This document shows positions 1 through 9,419 of a stretch of 64,000 nucleotides of DNA, piece after piece. A program made the position numbers and the translations under genes. The stretch spans positions 25,492-89,491 of the forward strand of contig AGAU01000132.1 of NCBI GenBank assembly GCA_000224765.2, given 5' to 3'. How positions within the stretch are numbered: the stretch's first letter is position 1; every line of letters begins with the position of its first letter. The stretch is from SAR324 cluster bacterium JCVI-SC AAA005. GTDB lineage: Bacteria; SAR324; NAC60-12. Below the pieces are notes generated by a model. The model searched no databases. It saw nothing but the letters and a program-made list of their open reading frames with translations, and was not told the DNA's origin.

Positions 1-648
1 CAGCGTAGCTCCCACCACTGGTTCTGCGAGAAAGGCTGCGACTCGTTCCGGCCCAACCCTCAGAATCTCGGTTTCCAGTTCATCCGCTACTCGCAGTCCA
101 TACTCTTCCGGAGACTCATCGAGTTCGGCACCACGGTAATGATAGCAGGGTGAAATGTGCGAAACGCTACTGGTGAGCAGTGGTTCGAAGGGCTGTCGTC
201 GCCACTGATTGCCTCCTGCACTGAGAGCCCCCAGTGTGTTGCCATGATAGCTCTGACGTCGGGCGATAACATGACTCCGCTGCGGCTGATTGATTTCCAG
301 AAAGTACTGACGACACAGCTTAAGGGAGGCCTCCATCGCTTCTGAACCACCACTGACGAAATAGACACGATCTAGGTTGCCAGGAGCATGTCGGACCAAC
401 AAATCAGCCAGCTGCTCTGCAGGCTCCGTGGTGAAGAAGCTGGTGTGAGCATAGGCCAGTTGCTGCAATTGTTGACAGATGGCATCCAACACCGGTTTGG
501 CCGAATGACCGAGGCAGGATACTGCAGCTCCTCCGGAAGCGTCCAAGTAGTGCTTGCCATTGGCATCCGTCAGCCAACAGCCTTCTCCAGCAACAGCAGT
601 GGGCAACTGAGAGTCAGAACGACGAGGGAAGACATGAGAAATCGACAT
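1..648 (-). CDS. class III aminotransferase, N-terminal part (runs off the left edge)
   Basis: Open minus frame from ATG at 648: MSISHVFPRRSDSQLPTAVAGEGCWLTDANGKHYLDASGGAAVSCLGHSAKPV...YFVSGGSEAMEASLKLCRQYF; typical PLP class III aminotransferase N-terminus. Listed ORFs in this stretch are other frames. Confidence 0.85.
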   Translation of the reverse strand, partial: MSISHVFPRRSDSQLPTAVAGEGCWLTDANGKHYLDASGGAAVSCLGHSAKPVLDAICQQLQQLAYAHTSFFTTEPAEQLADLLVRHAPGNLDRVYFVSGGSEAMEASLKLCRQYFLEINQPQRSHVIARRQSYHGNTLGALSAGGNQWRRQPFEPLLTSSVSHISPCYHYRGAELDESPEEYGLRVADELETEILRVGPERVAAFLAEPVVGATL

Positions 649-650
649 GA

Positions 651-3257
651 TCATTCTTGGGCTGGAGCAAGATAGGAGCGACGACGTTGAGCAAACCAAA
701 CCAAGGCCAGCAAAGCCAATGCCGGTAGATAGAACCACTCCTTGGCAGGACGATTGGTTTGTAGCTCAAGCACCGCAATCAAGCGTACGGGATCATCCAT
801 GTAGAAGTCGAAACGCTGGAAAGGCTGGAAGTAGTTGGAACCAGGCATAGGTTCTTCAAGAGTAACATTCTCAGCATCTACCTGGATTAGAATCCCATTC
901 TCATCCAGCGCCTGCTGCAGAGACTGAGCTGCTTTCAGTTCCAACAGGATCGTCAGGCTAGTCAGTTCTTCTGGACGATCAAAATCAGGTCCCTCAACAT
1001 CCAGCCGCACGGTCAGGTCACGTCCCGTTTGTTTAAGTTGCTCCATCAGGGCAGATCCAGCATAGCGTTGCCAGGGTTCCTGCCATTGATCCAGCCAGTA
1101 GCCCGGACGGAACAGTGTGAAAGCGACCAGCAACAGAATAACCGTCTCCCACCAGCGACAGCGTACCAGCCAGTAGCCCTGGGTTGCGGCAGCAAAAAGC
1201 ATCATTGCCGAAGCAGCCACCAGAAATACGCAAACTCCTTTGAACCAACTGACGTCAATCAGCAACAGCTCCGTGTTAAACAGGAAAAGGAAGGGCAGCA
1301 GCGCTGTTCGGATATCGTATGTAAATCCTTGGATACCGGTTTTGATTGGATCTCCTTGACTGATCGCAGCTGCTGCAAAAGCGGCCAGTCCGACCGGTGG
1401 AGTGTCATCTGCCAGGATTCCGAAGTAGAAGACAAACAGGTGTACCGCAACCAGTGGTACGATCAGCCCATTCTGAGAGCCTAGGGAAACAATTACTGGA
1501 GCCATCAAAGAGGAGACTACAATGTAGTTAGCCGTTGTGGGCAAGCCCATTCCCAGCAACAGGCTCATCACAGCGACAAGCAGAAGCATCAGGATCAAGC
1601 TACCACTGGAGAGCATTTCGACGAATTCGCCGATCACCTGGTGGGCTCCAGTCAGCGAAACAGTACCGATGATTACACCAGCAACTCCAGTCGCCACGCC
1701 AATACCGATCATGTTCTCCGCACCATTGGCTAGCCCCCGCCAAAGATCCTGCATACCCTGTTGGAATCGTTCACTCCATTGGCGTTCTCCACGCAACCAG
1801 GCCTTGAGCGGATGTTGGGTGATCAACACGGTCGCCATCACAATCGTTGCCCAAAAGGCAGACAAGGCCGGCGAGAGCCGTTCGATCAACACGCACCAGA
1901 GTAACACCACAATCGGCAGCAGGTAGTGCAAACCCGTAAGGGCAATCGTTCCTGCCGGCGGAAGCTTCTCCAAATCAATCACTTCTCCAGATTGATCCAA
2001 ATCTGGCAGCTTCGAAGCTAATCGAACTAGAAATAGATAGAATCCAGCAACCAACAAGGCCGCTGCACCAAGTGTTAGCTCAGGCAAAGCATTCTTGAGC
2101 CAACCGAAACCAAAGTAGACCAATATGCTCAGCAGTCCCATTCCAACAAAACCTGCCAACACTCCAGCTACTCGCTGCAGTAGTGTCGTTTGAGCGGGAG
2201 GGCGCGGGCGCCCTTCTAGCCCAAGCTTCAGAGCTTCCAAATGAACAATGTAAAGCAGGGCGATGTAGGAGACCAACGCTGGTAAAAAAGCATAGCGAAT
2301 CAGCGAGAGATATGGAGTTCCAGTGAATTCAGCAATCAGGAAAGCCGCCGCGCCCATCACTGGAGGGGTAAGTTGACCATTTGTCGAAGAAGCGACTTCC
2401 ACAGCTCCAGCCTTCTCAGGAGTGAATCCCGTTTTTTTCATCAACGGAATCGTGAAGGTGCCGGTAGTCACCACGTTAGCAATCGAGGATCCAGAATAGA
2501 GTCCTGAAAGACCTGAGGCCACCACCGCTGCCTTCGCTGGACCTCCACGGAAGTGTCCGAGTAGGGCAAATGCGAGCTGGATGAAGTACTGTCCGGCGCC
2601 GGCCCGTTCAAGCAAGGCACCGAAGAGGACGAAGAGGAAGATCATCGAGGAGGAGACCCCCAGTGCAACCCCAAACACACCTTCCGTCTGCATCCAGAAA
2701 TGCCAAAGTGCCTTGTTCAACGAGGCTCCTTTCCACTGAATCACTTCTGGAATGAACGACTTGTCACCAAAGAAGACGTAGGACAGAAACACTCCGGCCA
2801 CAACGAGTAGTGGCAACCCAAGAGCACGGTAGACTGCCAATCCAAGACAGCAAAGACCAATCATAGAAATGATCAGATCAGAAGTGGTCGGAAGTCCCGC
2901 ACGATCTGCAATGCTGTTTTTGAATACGAACAGGTAAAGGCAACAGCTGGCTCCTAGCAACGCTAGCAGGATGTCATACCAAGGGATATGCTGAGTGCTA
3001 TTTTTTCCAAGAGGGTAGAGCAGCATCGCGAGCACGAGGCCGAACGCAAGATGCAATTGGCGCACTTCCTGGTTATTAAAAACAAGGCTGATTCCAGTCA
3101 GGCTGGAGAGCCAGAAGGGAATGGTGCTGGCGACATAAACTTGAAAAAGGGACCAAAGTACGCAGAAAAGAAAAACAGCACGGGCAGAGGTTCCAGAGAG
3201 AATACGTACCCGCGCGTCACCGATCGGTTGATCTGAGGTAGGAAGAGAAGGAGACAT
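651..3257 (-). CDS. TRAP transporter fused permease (4TM/12TM)
   Basis: 868 aa, many TM segments, motifs GLYSGSSIANVVTTGTFTIPLMKKTGF and GMGLPTTANYIVVSSLMAPV typical of TRAP fused permeases; adjacent to a TAXI binding protein. Confidence 0.93.
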   Translation of the reverse strand: MSPSLPTSDQPIGDARVRILSGTSARAVFLFCVLWSLFQVYVASTIPFWLSSLTGISLVFNNQEVRQLHLAFGLVLAMLLYPLGKNSTQHIPWYDILLALLGASCCLYLFVFKNSIADRAGLPTTSDLIISMIGLCCLGLAVYRALGLPLLVVAGVFLSYVFFGDKSFIPEVIQWKGASLNKALWHFWMQTEGVFGVALGVSSSMIFLFVLFGALLERAGAGQYFIQLAFALLGHFRGGPAKAAVVASGLSGLYSGSSIANVVTTGTFTIPLMKKTGFTPEKAGAVEVASSTNGQLTPPVMGAAAFLIAEFTGTPYLSLIRYAFLPALVSYIALLYIVHLEALKLGLEGRPRPPAQTTLLQRVAGVLAGFVGMGLLSILVYFGFGWLKNALPELTLGAAALLVAGFYLFLVRLASKLPDLDQSGEVIDLEKLPPAGTIALTGLHYLLPIVVLLWCVLIERLSPALSAFWATIVMATVLITQHPLKAWLRGERQWSERFQQGMQDLWRGLANGAENMIGIGVATGVAGVIIGTVSLTGAHQVIGEFVEMLSSGSLILMLLLVAVMSLLLGMGLPTTANYIVVSSLMAPVIVSLGSQNGLIVPLVAVHLFVFYFGILADDTPPVGLAAFAAAAISQGDPIKTGIQGFTYDIRTALLPFLFLFNTELLLIDVSWFKGVCVFLVAASAMMLFAAATQGYWLVRCRWWETVILLLVAFTLFRPGYWLDQWQEPWQRYAGSALMEQLKQTGRDLTVRLDVEGPDFDRPEELTSLTILLELKAAQSLQQALDENGILIQVDAENVTLEEPMPGSNYFQPFQRFDFYMDDPVRLIAVLELQTNRPAKEWFYLPALALLALVWFAQRRRSYLAPAQE

Positions 3258-3305
3258 GCAACTCGAGAGGCATCAAGGCAGTCACTGAAGTCACTGCCTG
3301 TCAAC

Positions 3306-4268
3306 TTACATCCAGCCACGCTCTTTGTAATAGCGAACTGCTCCGGGATGTAGTGGAGCAGAAAGACCATCGCTGATCATTTGGTCTTCTTTCAAATTTG
3401 CAAAAGCAGGATGCAACTTTTTGAAATCCGCAAAGTTGTCAAAGACCGCCTTGACCACGATGTAGACAACATCATCCGGGACTTTTGCTGAGGTGATCAC
3501 GGTTGCGCCAACACCAAAAGTTGTTGTCTCCTGATCATTCCCAGCATACATGCCACCTGGGATAGAAGCCACTCGATAGAAGCTATTTTCACGCACTAGT
3601 TTATCGATCGGGGTACCCTTGACATCCACCAGATCTACGTCACAAGTGGTCACAGCTTCGGTGATAGCAGCGGCTGGATGGCCAACGGTGTAGATCATTG
3701 CGTCGATTTTTCCATCACAAAGCGCCTGGGCCATTTCAGAGCCCTTGAGTTCAGCTGCCAAGGAAAAATCACTCATCTTCATTCCAAAGGATTCCATGAC
3801 GACTTCCATCGTCGCACGTTGACCAGAACCAGGATTACCGACATTGACCTTGTATCCTTTGAGGTCTTCAAAACGGCGGATGGGCTTATCGCCACGAGAG
3901 AGTAACGTGAACGGCTCCGGGTGAACTGAGAAGACTGCACGCAAATCACTGAATTTGCCTTGGTCAGCAAATTTACTTGTGCCGTTATAAGCATGGTACT
4001 GCCAGTCTGACTGTGCCACCCCGAATTCAAGTTCGCCTTCACGAACGGTATTAATGTTGTACACCGAGCCACCTGTGGATTCAGCAGAACAACGGATACC
4101 GTGCTTTTTGCGATCCTTATTCACCAAGCGGCAGATCGCACCGCCAGTGGGGTAGTAGACACCAGTCACACCGCCGGTTCCAATTGAAACGAAGCGCTGC
4201 TGAGCTTGTGTTGGAAGAACCCAACTTGCGACCAAAGCACCCGCCAGTGCTAAGTGTTTCCAATTCAT
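3306..4268 (-). CDS. TAXI family TRAP transporter solute-binding protein
   Basis: Signal peptide [23 protein letters not shown] then [29 protein letters not shown] extends to 4304 but Met at 4268 precedes the signal peptide. Confidence 0.93.
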   Translation of the reverse strand: MNWKHLALAGALVASWVLPTQAQQRFVSIGTGGVTGVYYPTGGAICRLVNKDRKKHGIRCSAESTGGSVYNINTVREGELEFGVAQSDWQYHAYNGTSKFADQGKFSDLRAVFSVHPEPFTLLSRGDKPIRRFEDLKGYKVNVGNPGSGQRATMEVVMESFGMKMSDFSLAAELKGSEMAQALCDGKIDAMIYTVGHPAAAITEAVTTCDVDLVDVKGTPIDKLVRENSFYRVASIPGGMYAGNDQETTTFGVGATVITSAKVPDDVVYIVVKAVFDNFADFKKLHPAFANLKEDQMISDGLSAPLHPGAVRYYKERGWM

Positions 4269-4369
4269 AAAGCCTCCTGAAAGATCGGGGTGGCTGCACC
4301 CCAAAGAACTTGATTTAGATTGACCAACTATTAGTCAAACGAAGCTACATTGCCATAATTAGCAGGAAG

Positions 4370-5890
4370 GTGCAAATGAGAGAAGTCTTAATGCTGCTAT
4401 CATTCAAACAGAATTTGAAAATGGGAAAACTAGTCAATGCCCTTCACCAACAAGCAGACATATTTCTTTTTCTCTCAATCTTAACTTTTATTCTTCGCCC
4501 AAATGGATCAGATCTTTTCTTACTACCATTAGGAATTTATTTAGTCCTATATTTAACTAATAAAAAATCGAGAAATTTAAGAATAAATAAATTTGTGTAT
4601 CTTATCTGGCTTTCGTTGGGGATTTTATTTCTGAGTCTCACATCTCGATATTTTTCATTCTCATTTCATCATCTAGATCTGGGAATTTATCATAACATGA
4701 TAATAAATTTAGTAACTAATGGTTCTTATTTTGATGACATGAATCAAATTCATGGATTTGGAATCCATTTTGAGCCTCTCTTTATAATTATATTCTATCC
4801 TTTGTATTCTTTATTAATTAGTTCGTACTGGTTAATTTTATTAAAGTTTTTGGCAGTCTTTTCTTTTTTCATTATAATTTACCAAAAAAGGATAATTGAC
4901 AAAGATATTTTCTTCTTTGGATCAATTATTATGATTTGTTTACATCCTCACTATATTTCTGTTTTGAGATGGGAATTTCACCTAACAAATTTATCACCTT
5001 TCTTCATTGCAGTAGCATACATCTTTTACCATGAAAAAAAATTTATCTCCGTTACTATTATCTCACTTATCGCGATGACCCTAAAAGAGAATGCTGGCGT
5101 CATTGCAATGGGCTTTGGTCTGTTGATGATAACATCCAAAGATTCAAGACTTCATGGTGTAATTTTATTTTCTGTAAGTTTAATTTATATGCCTATAGCT
5201 AGATTTTTGATTGTTCCTTACTATCTTGAAAACAATCAGATTACAGCCTCTAGTATAATTCTATTCCAAGGATTATCTAACAAATTAATTTTTTCGATAC
5301 TAGTCTATCTGCCATTTCTTTTTCTGCCCTTATTAAATTGGAGATGGTTCTTATTAACAATGCCAGCTTTAGGTATAAATCTAATTGGAAAGCCCGAAAT
5401 GTATTCTGGAAATTTCCACTATGGAGACATGTTAATTCCACTAGCTACATTGGCTACATTCGAAAATTTGCAAAAATATAAAGAAAAAATAATTTTGATT
5501 TTAGAAAAAAATCGAATTTTGATAAGTGTTCCAGTTGTTTGCATTTTGTTCAACATGCCAGTATCATTAGGCCAGATGATGGTACAATATTTCCCAAGTG
5601 AAAAAGACCGAATAGCGACCGGTGAAGTTATCTCTTTTTTAAAAGAAAATTCGGGAGGGGGAATTTCTATTAGTTCAAATATCTCACCTTTAGTTGAGAG
5701 AGGAAATATAGAAATATTTTCAGATGATTATAAATGTAAAACTAAAATAGAATCAAAAATAATTATTACTTATAATAAATCATTTAGAGATCAGGATAAA
5801 CTATTAGATTGCATTAAAAAAATAGAGAGTAATATTTTTTGGAAAAAAAGATTTGACTTCAAATTTGCACTGATTTTCGAACGCAATTAG
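4370..5890 (+). CDS. DUF2079-like polytopic membrane protein
   Basis: 506 aa, multi-TM, motif HHLDLGIYHNMIINLVTNGSYFDDMNQIHGFGIHFEPLF typical of DUF2079 proteins; strongly AT-rich. Confidence 0.75.
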   Translation: MQMREVLMLLSFKQNLKMGKLVNALHQQADIFLFLSILTFILRPNGSDLFLLPLGIYLVLYLTNKKSRNLRINKFVYLIWLSLGILFLSLTSRYFSFSFHHLDLGIYHNMIINLVTNGSYFDDMNQIHGFGIHFEPLFIIIFYPLYSLLISSYWLILLKFLAVFSFFIIIYQKRIIDKDIFFFGSIIMICLHPHYISVLRWEFHLTNLSPFFIAVAYIFYHEKKFISVTIISLIAMTLKENAGVIAMGFGLLMITSKDSRLHGVILFSVSLIYMPIARFLIVPYYLENNQITASSIILFQGLSNKLIFSILVYLPFLFLPLLNWRWFLLTMPALGINLIGKPEMYSGNFHYGDMLIPLATLATFENLQKYKEKIILILEKNRILISVPVVCILFNMPVSLGQMMVQYFPSEKDRIATGEVISFLKENSGGGISISSNISPLVERGNIEIFSDDYKCKTKIESKIIITYNKSFRDQDKLLDCIKKIESNIFWKKRFDFKFALIFERN

Positions 5891-5896
5891 CAACTT

Positions 5897-7915
5897 TCAT
5901 AAGATCATTCTTAAATAATTATTACTATAGTTTTTATTAATTTTTTTGGCGATCAAAAATAGTCCTTCCTTTTGTGGTGGCAAACTAAGATCTAACAATG
6001 TTCTTGGAATAATTTTTAGTGCTATAACGAAAATAAATTTAATAAGTCTATTTTTTGTTTTTTCGCTAATAATTCCTGCAATATATCGGATTGTAAAGAA
6101 TTTATCTGCCGGTTTTATACAAACAACCTGAAATCCGTTTCTTTCAAACAACTCAGTACAAATTCTTGGTGTAAAATACCATAGATGATCATGGTGGATA
6201 TGATACCATCCATCTCCCAAGAACTTAGCTCGGCTAGAATCAGCATCAATTGTTGTTAACATCACTAGTGAATTTTCGCTCATCAACTGATGCAACTGTG
6301 TAAATAATTTTGGTAGGTCTGGCAAATGTTCTAAAACTTCCATTAATGTAATTACATCATATTTTTGATTCTTTGCTAATATCTCATCCAAATCTGTACA
6401 TATTTTTTCATGTCTTTGCCGGATTTCATTTACAACTACTTCATTAAACTCAACGCCTGTAATTTCATAACCTTGCTCGACTGCCGTATCCAAACTATAT
6501 CCAAGACCACAACCAATATCTAAGATCGTGTGAAATTCTTGAATTTTTCCAATTTCGAGAAGCTGTTTCTCATAAGTTTTCATTTTAATTTTACGTAATG
6601 CATTCTCTGCTTCTTTACTTCCCCATTCATCAAAATAGTTTTCTGAATAAATCTCATCTAGCTCCTCTTTCGTAGGCTGCGGATGAACAAACATAAAACT
6701 ACATGACTTACACTGGAGCAACCATCTGAACTTCTTAATATAAGGGTACGAAAAATGTTTATTACCACACCCCAAGCAACTCACTTCATCAGAAGAATAA
6801 TTGAATGAATTTAGATAGTTGTTAACGATTTCTGGTCCTCGACTATCGTGCCCAACGAGCTTCCTCAGCATGAACCGGAATAATGCTCCCAATGCTCCAA
6901 GTCCAATTAAACCAGTCAAGTTTACTGAATTTAGGACAAAGAAGGCAAAGCCTAAGACAAAGATGTACTCTCCCACTGTGATTAACGAAAAACTGATCCA
7001 AGGGAAGCCAACTTCTATCTGATCAGCGTTGTAATGAACATATCTCCCAAAAAAGAAGATATTGGTTGCGATGATTCCGAGGTAACTGAGAGCAACTGGT
7101 AGGATGATACCTTGTGAGTTGGGTAAACTCAGCCACATCAACAGCATTAGACTGATTCCCAATACGTTTACAATCAAATACTTGAGTGCTGCGCTCCACT
7201 GAGGATGACTGAAATCAATCAATCTGCTGAGATGATTCAGATAGTTCATCTGCTCGCGCAGGTTCAACTTCGACTCACCTTTTGCGCGTTCCCGGAACGT
7301 AATCGGTACTTCAGAAACTCGTGAGCAAGCACATTTTACCAGCAATTCCAGCAGGATCTTGTAGCCAATTGGTTTGATGTAGGCAGCCCGCCGGTAGACC
7401 TCCTGACGAATGCAGAAATATCCGGACATGGGATCCTGGACTCCCAGATCGTAAATGACTAAGTTCGCCAGCATCGTTGAAATTCTGCTGTTCCATTGGC
7501 GATATTGATTCCACTGCCCACTAAAACCCCCTTTGTCAACATAGCGACTCCCCACAACCACTTCTACATCTCGCTGTTCTTCCAAAACGCCTATCATTTT
7601 GGGAATAACCGCAGGTGAATGAGAAAGGTCCGCATCCATGCAGAGTAGGTACTTTCCATTTGCCCGGTCCATACCGAACTTGACGGCTGTCGCCAAGCCC
7701 CGATTCTCCAGGCGCTGAAGCAACGTGACATTGATGCCTCGGTCATAAAGTATTCGGATTTGTTCATCAATCCCATCCTGGCTATTGTCATCAACCACCA
7801 AAATTTCTAAAGAATCCTGTTCACAGAACTTTAGTATTTCCTCAATTAGGTTCTTGATGTTGCCAGCTTCTTTGTAGGTGGGGATGATGATCGAGAGTAG
7901 CGGTGAATAATTCAT
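5897..7915 (-). CDS. GT2 (DPM1-like) glycosyltransferase - GtrA-like TM domain - zinc-ribbon/SAM methyltransferase fusion
   Basis: N-term LSIIIPTYKEAGNIKNLIEEIL...VVDDNSQDG...DADLSHSP; middle four-TM GtrA-like; C-term CLGCGNKHF...CKSCSFMFVHPQP then ILDIGCGLGYSLDTAVEQGYEITGVEF. Confidence 0.88.
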   Translation of the reverse strand: MNYSPLLSIIIPTYKEAGNIKNLIEEILKFCEQDSLEILVVDDNSQDGIDEQIRILYDRGINVTLLQRLENRGLATAVKFGMDRANGKYLLCMDADLSHSPAVIPKMIGVLEEQRDVEVVVGSRYVDKGGFSGQWNQYRQWNSRISTMLANLVIYDLGVQDPMSGYFCIRQEVYRRAAYIKPIGYKILLELLVKCACSRVSEVPITFRERAKGESKLNLREQMNYLNHLSRLIDFSHPQWSAALKYLIVNVLGISLMLLMWLSLPNSQGIILPVALSYLGIIATNIFFFGRYVHYNADQIEVGFPWISFSLITVGEYIFVLGFAFFVLNSVNLTGLIGLGALGALFRFMLRKLVGHDSRGPEIVNNYLNSFNYSSDEVSCLGCGNKHFSYPYIKKFRWLLQCKSCSFMFVHPQPTKEELDEIYSENYFDEWGSKEAENALRKIKMKTYEKQLLEIGKIQEFHTILDIGCGLGYSLDTAVEQGYEITGVEFNEVVVNEIRQRHEKICTDLDEILAKNQKYDVITLMEVLEHLPDLPKLFTQLHQLMSENSLVMLTTIDADSSRAKFLGDGWYHIHHDHLWYFTPRICTELFERNGFQVVCIKPADKFFTIRYIAGIISEKTKNRLIKFIFVIALKIIPRTLLDLSLPPQKEGLFLIAKKINKNYSNNYLRMIL

Positions 7916-7989
7916 GTGCTGTTATCAAAAATAGCTGATGATTTCCAATTTCTTAGATGTTGTAAATCCCCAAAGCAAACCCTCGTCTG

Positions 7990-8480
7990 CAAAGCTCACA
8001 TAACGCTCCTAACACATTACTAAGTGATCTAGCAGCGGAATACCGAGTACTTGACCGGGCTCTTTGAGTCTCTGTTTAACCTTGTAGTCTTCTGACGATG
8101 GTTCTAGATCTCCGAAAGGGAGGTTGTGCAAATAAACTAGCGCAGCCGCTCGTTATTCAACAGCTTGTGCAAATACTTCTCTTGGATGAACCAAACTCCG
8201 ATTGAGAAGGCCTAATGTGATCAATTGTTCGCACAAGTAGTGAGGCATGTTATCTAATAACACGACTAGAAAGATCTCTCGCTTAAGCAGCCTCAATCGA
8301 TGATGAAAGTGACGAAACAGATTCCCACTATTGTGAGATGAAAGTGACGAAACAGATTCCCACTATTGTGAAAAGCCTCTCCTGGTTGCAGACGTTCCTC
8401 GCCGTGACATCGCCACAGTTCCAGTAATGACTGGGTTTCTTGAAAAGCTTTCTCACTTTGTTGTTGCCACTGCTGAACAG
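7990..8480 (-). pseudogene. radC: decayed RadC/JAB-domain DNA repair protein
   Basis: Minus-strand conceptual translation HHRLRLLKREIFLVVLLDNMPHYLCEQLITLGLLNRSLVHPREVFAQAVE*RAAALVYLHNLPFGDLEPSSEDYKVKQRLKEPGQVLGIPLLDHLVMC; RadC signature with in-frame stop and a frameshifting duplication. Confidence 0.75.
8302..8371. repeat. perfect 2 x 35-bp tandem duplication
   Basis: gatgaaagtgacgaaacagattcccactattgtga at 8302-8336 and again at 8337-8371. Confidence 0.97.
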
Positions 8481-9419
8481 AGAAGCCCTATACTCTGTGT
8501 AAAAGACTTCCTGCCTTCATCTGTCATGACTTTTCAGTTAGATTCAATTTGGAAGTAAGATCTCTATCAATTGTTAAGTGAATACTCATTAGAAATTCTG
8601 GACCTTTCAGGCTAATTCTACATCGCTTGGAGAGTTTTCCTCTTGAGCTTATCAGCAGTGTACTTGAATTCGACATGTCGCGCAGTTGGGACTTGTTTGG
8701 CAAGAGCCTTCTCAACATAAATGCGTTCCAGCCAACTGTGTGAACTACTCTTCAACCTCTGTGAATTAGTAACCACGTTGCTAAGTTCTTTGCTGGCATA
8801 AGCTCACCCACTGCCTTGGGTGTTCTAGCACAGTCTGTTTGCATTGCTGAAAGCGCCACCAAACTTGCTAGGATTCCCTTAGCTATGCGACATCAAGGCC
8901 CCGACTGCACATTAGCTTTAATTGATCCCACACAAACGCCTCAGGAAGCGACTGCCACCAGAGTTCTAGCATCTCCGAAGTACATAGGTGGATCGGTTGC
9001 AGCGAGTTGCTCCTCACCATATCTAGGAATACCTGCAAACCATCTGTCAGTCGTTTGACTTCCCCCTCGTCAAAAACACCTAGTTGAATCAGTTCCCTCT
9101 CCAGTTGGTTACTGCAGTAATGGAGAGAAATTTGCTCGGTCAACAAATATAGACCTCGTAGTTCCTGCATGCTCGGCAATGGCGGGCTAGGTAAAACGGT
9201 CAGTCTTCACCTTCTTCAAAAAGCTGATCGAACAAACGCAAATCGGAATTCATGTTGCATGAGGTGGTTAAATAATCTGTCTTCAACAGGCGATCCGCGC
9301 CCCAGTCCTAACGGAGTTCATGCACACCATCGTTGCCATCGCTCGGATGAAGGTTCCGGACATCGGCTACATTCCGGCACCGCCTGATCCCATCTTTTAT
9401 CTCTCCTACCTGCCACTGA

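Noticed and set aside
87-368. ORF 87-368 (-) and ORF 157-345 (+)
   Set aside because: Wrong frames over the real class III aminotransferase frame that runs off the left edge.
1029-1926. Plus-strand ORFs 1029-1484 and 1537-1926
   Set aside because: Antisense to the TRAP permease; low-complexity translations without family features.
8302-8371. 35-bp repeats as a minimal CRISPR array
   Set aside because: Copies are directly adjacent with no spacer; no cas genes; explained by tandem duplication in radC relic.
8816-9179. ORFs 8816-9058 (+) and 8883-9179 (-) as real genes
   Set aside because: Overlap each other antisense in degenerate DNA, no recognised family; treated as relic sequence.
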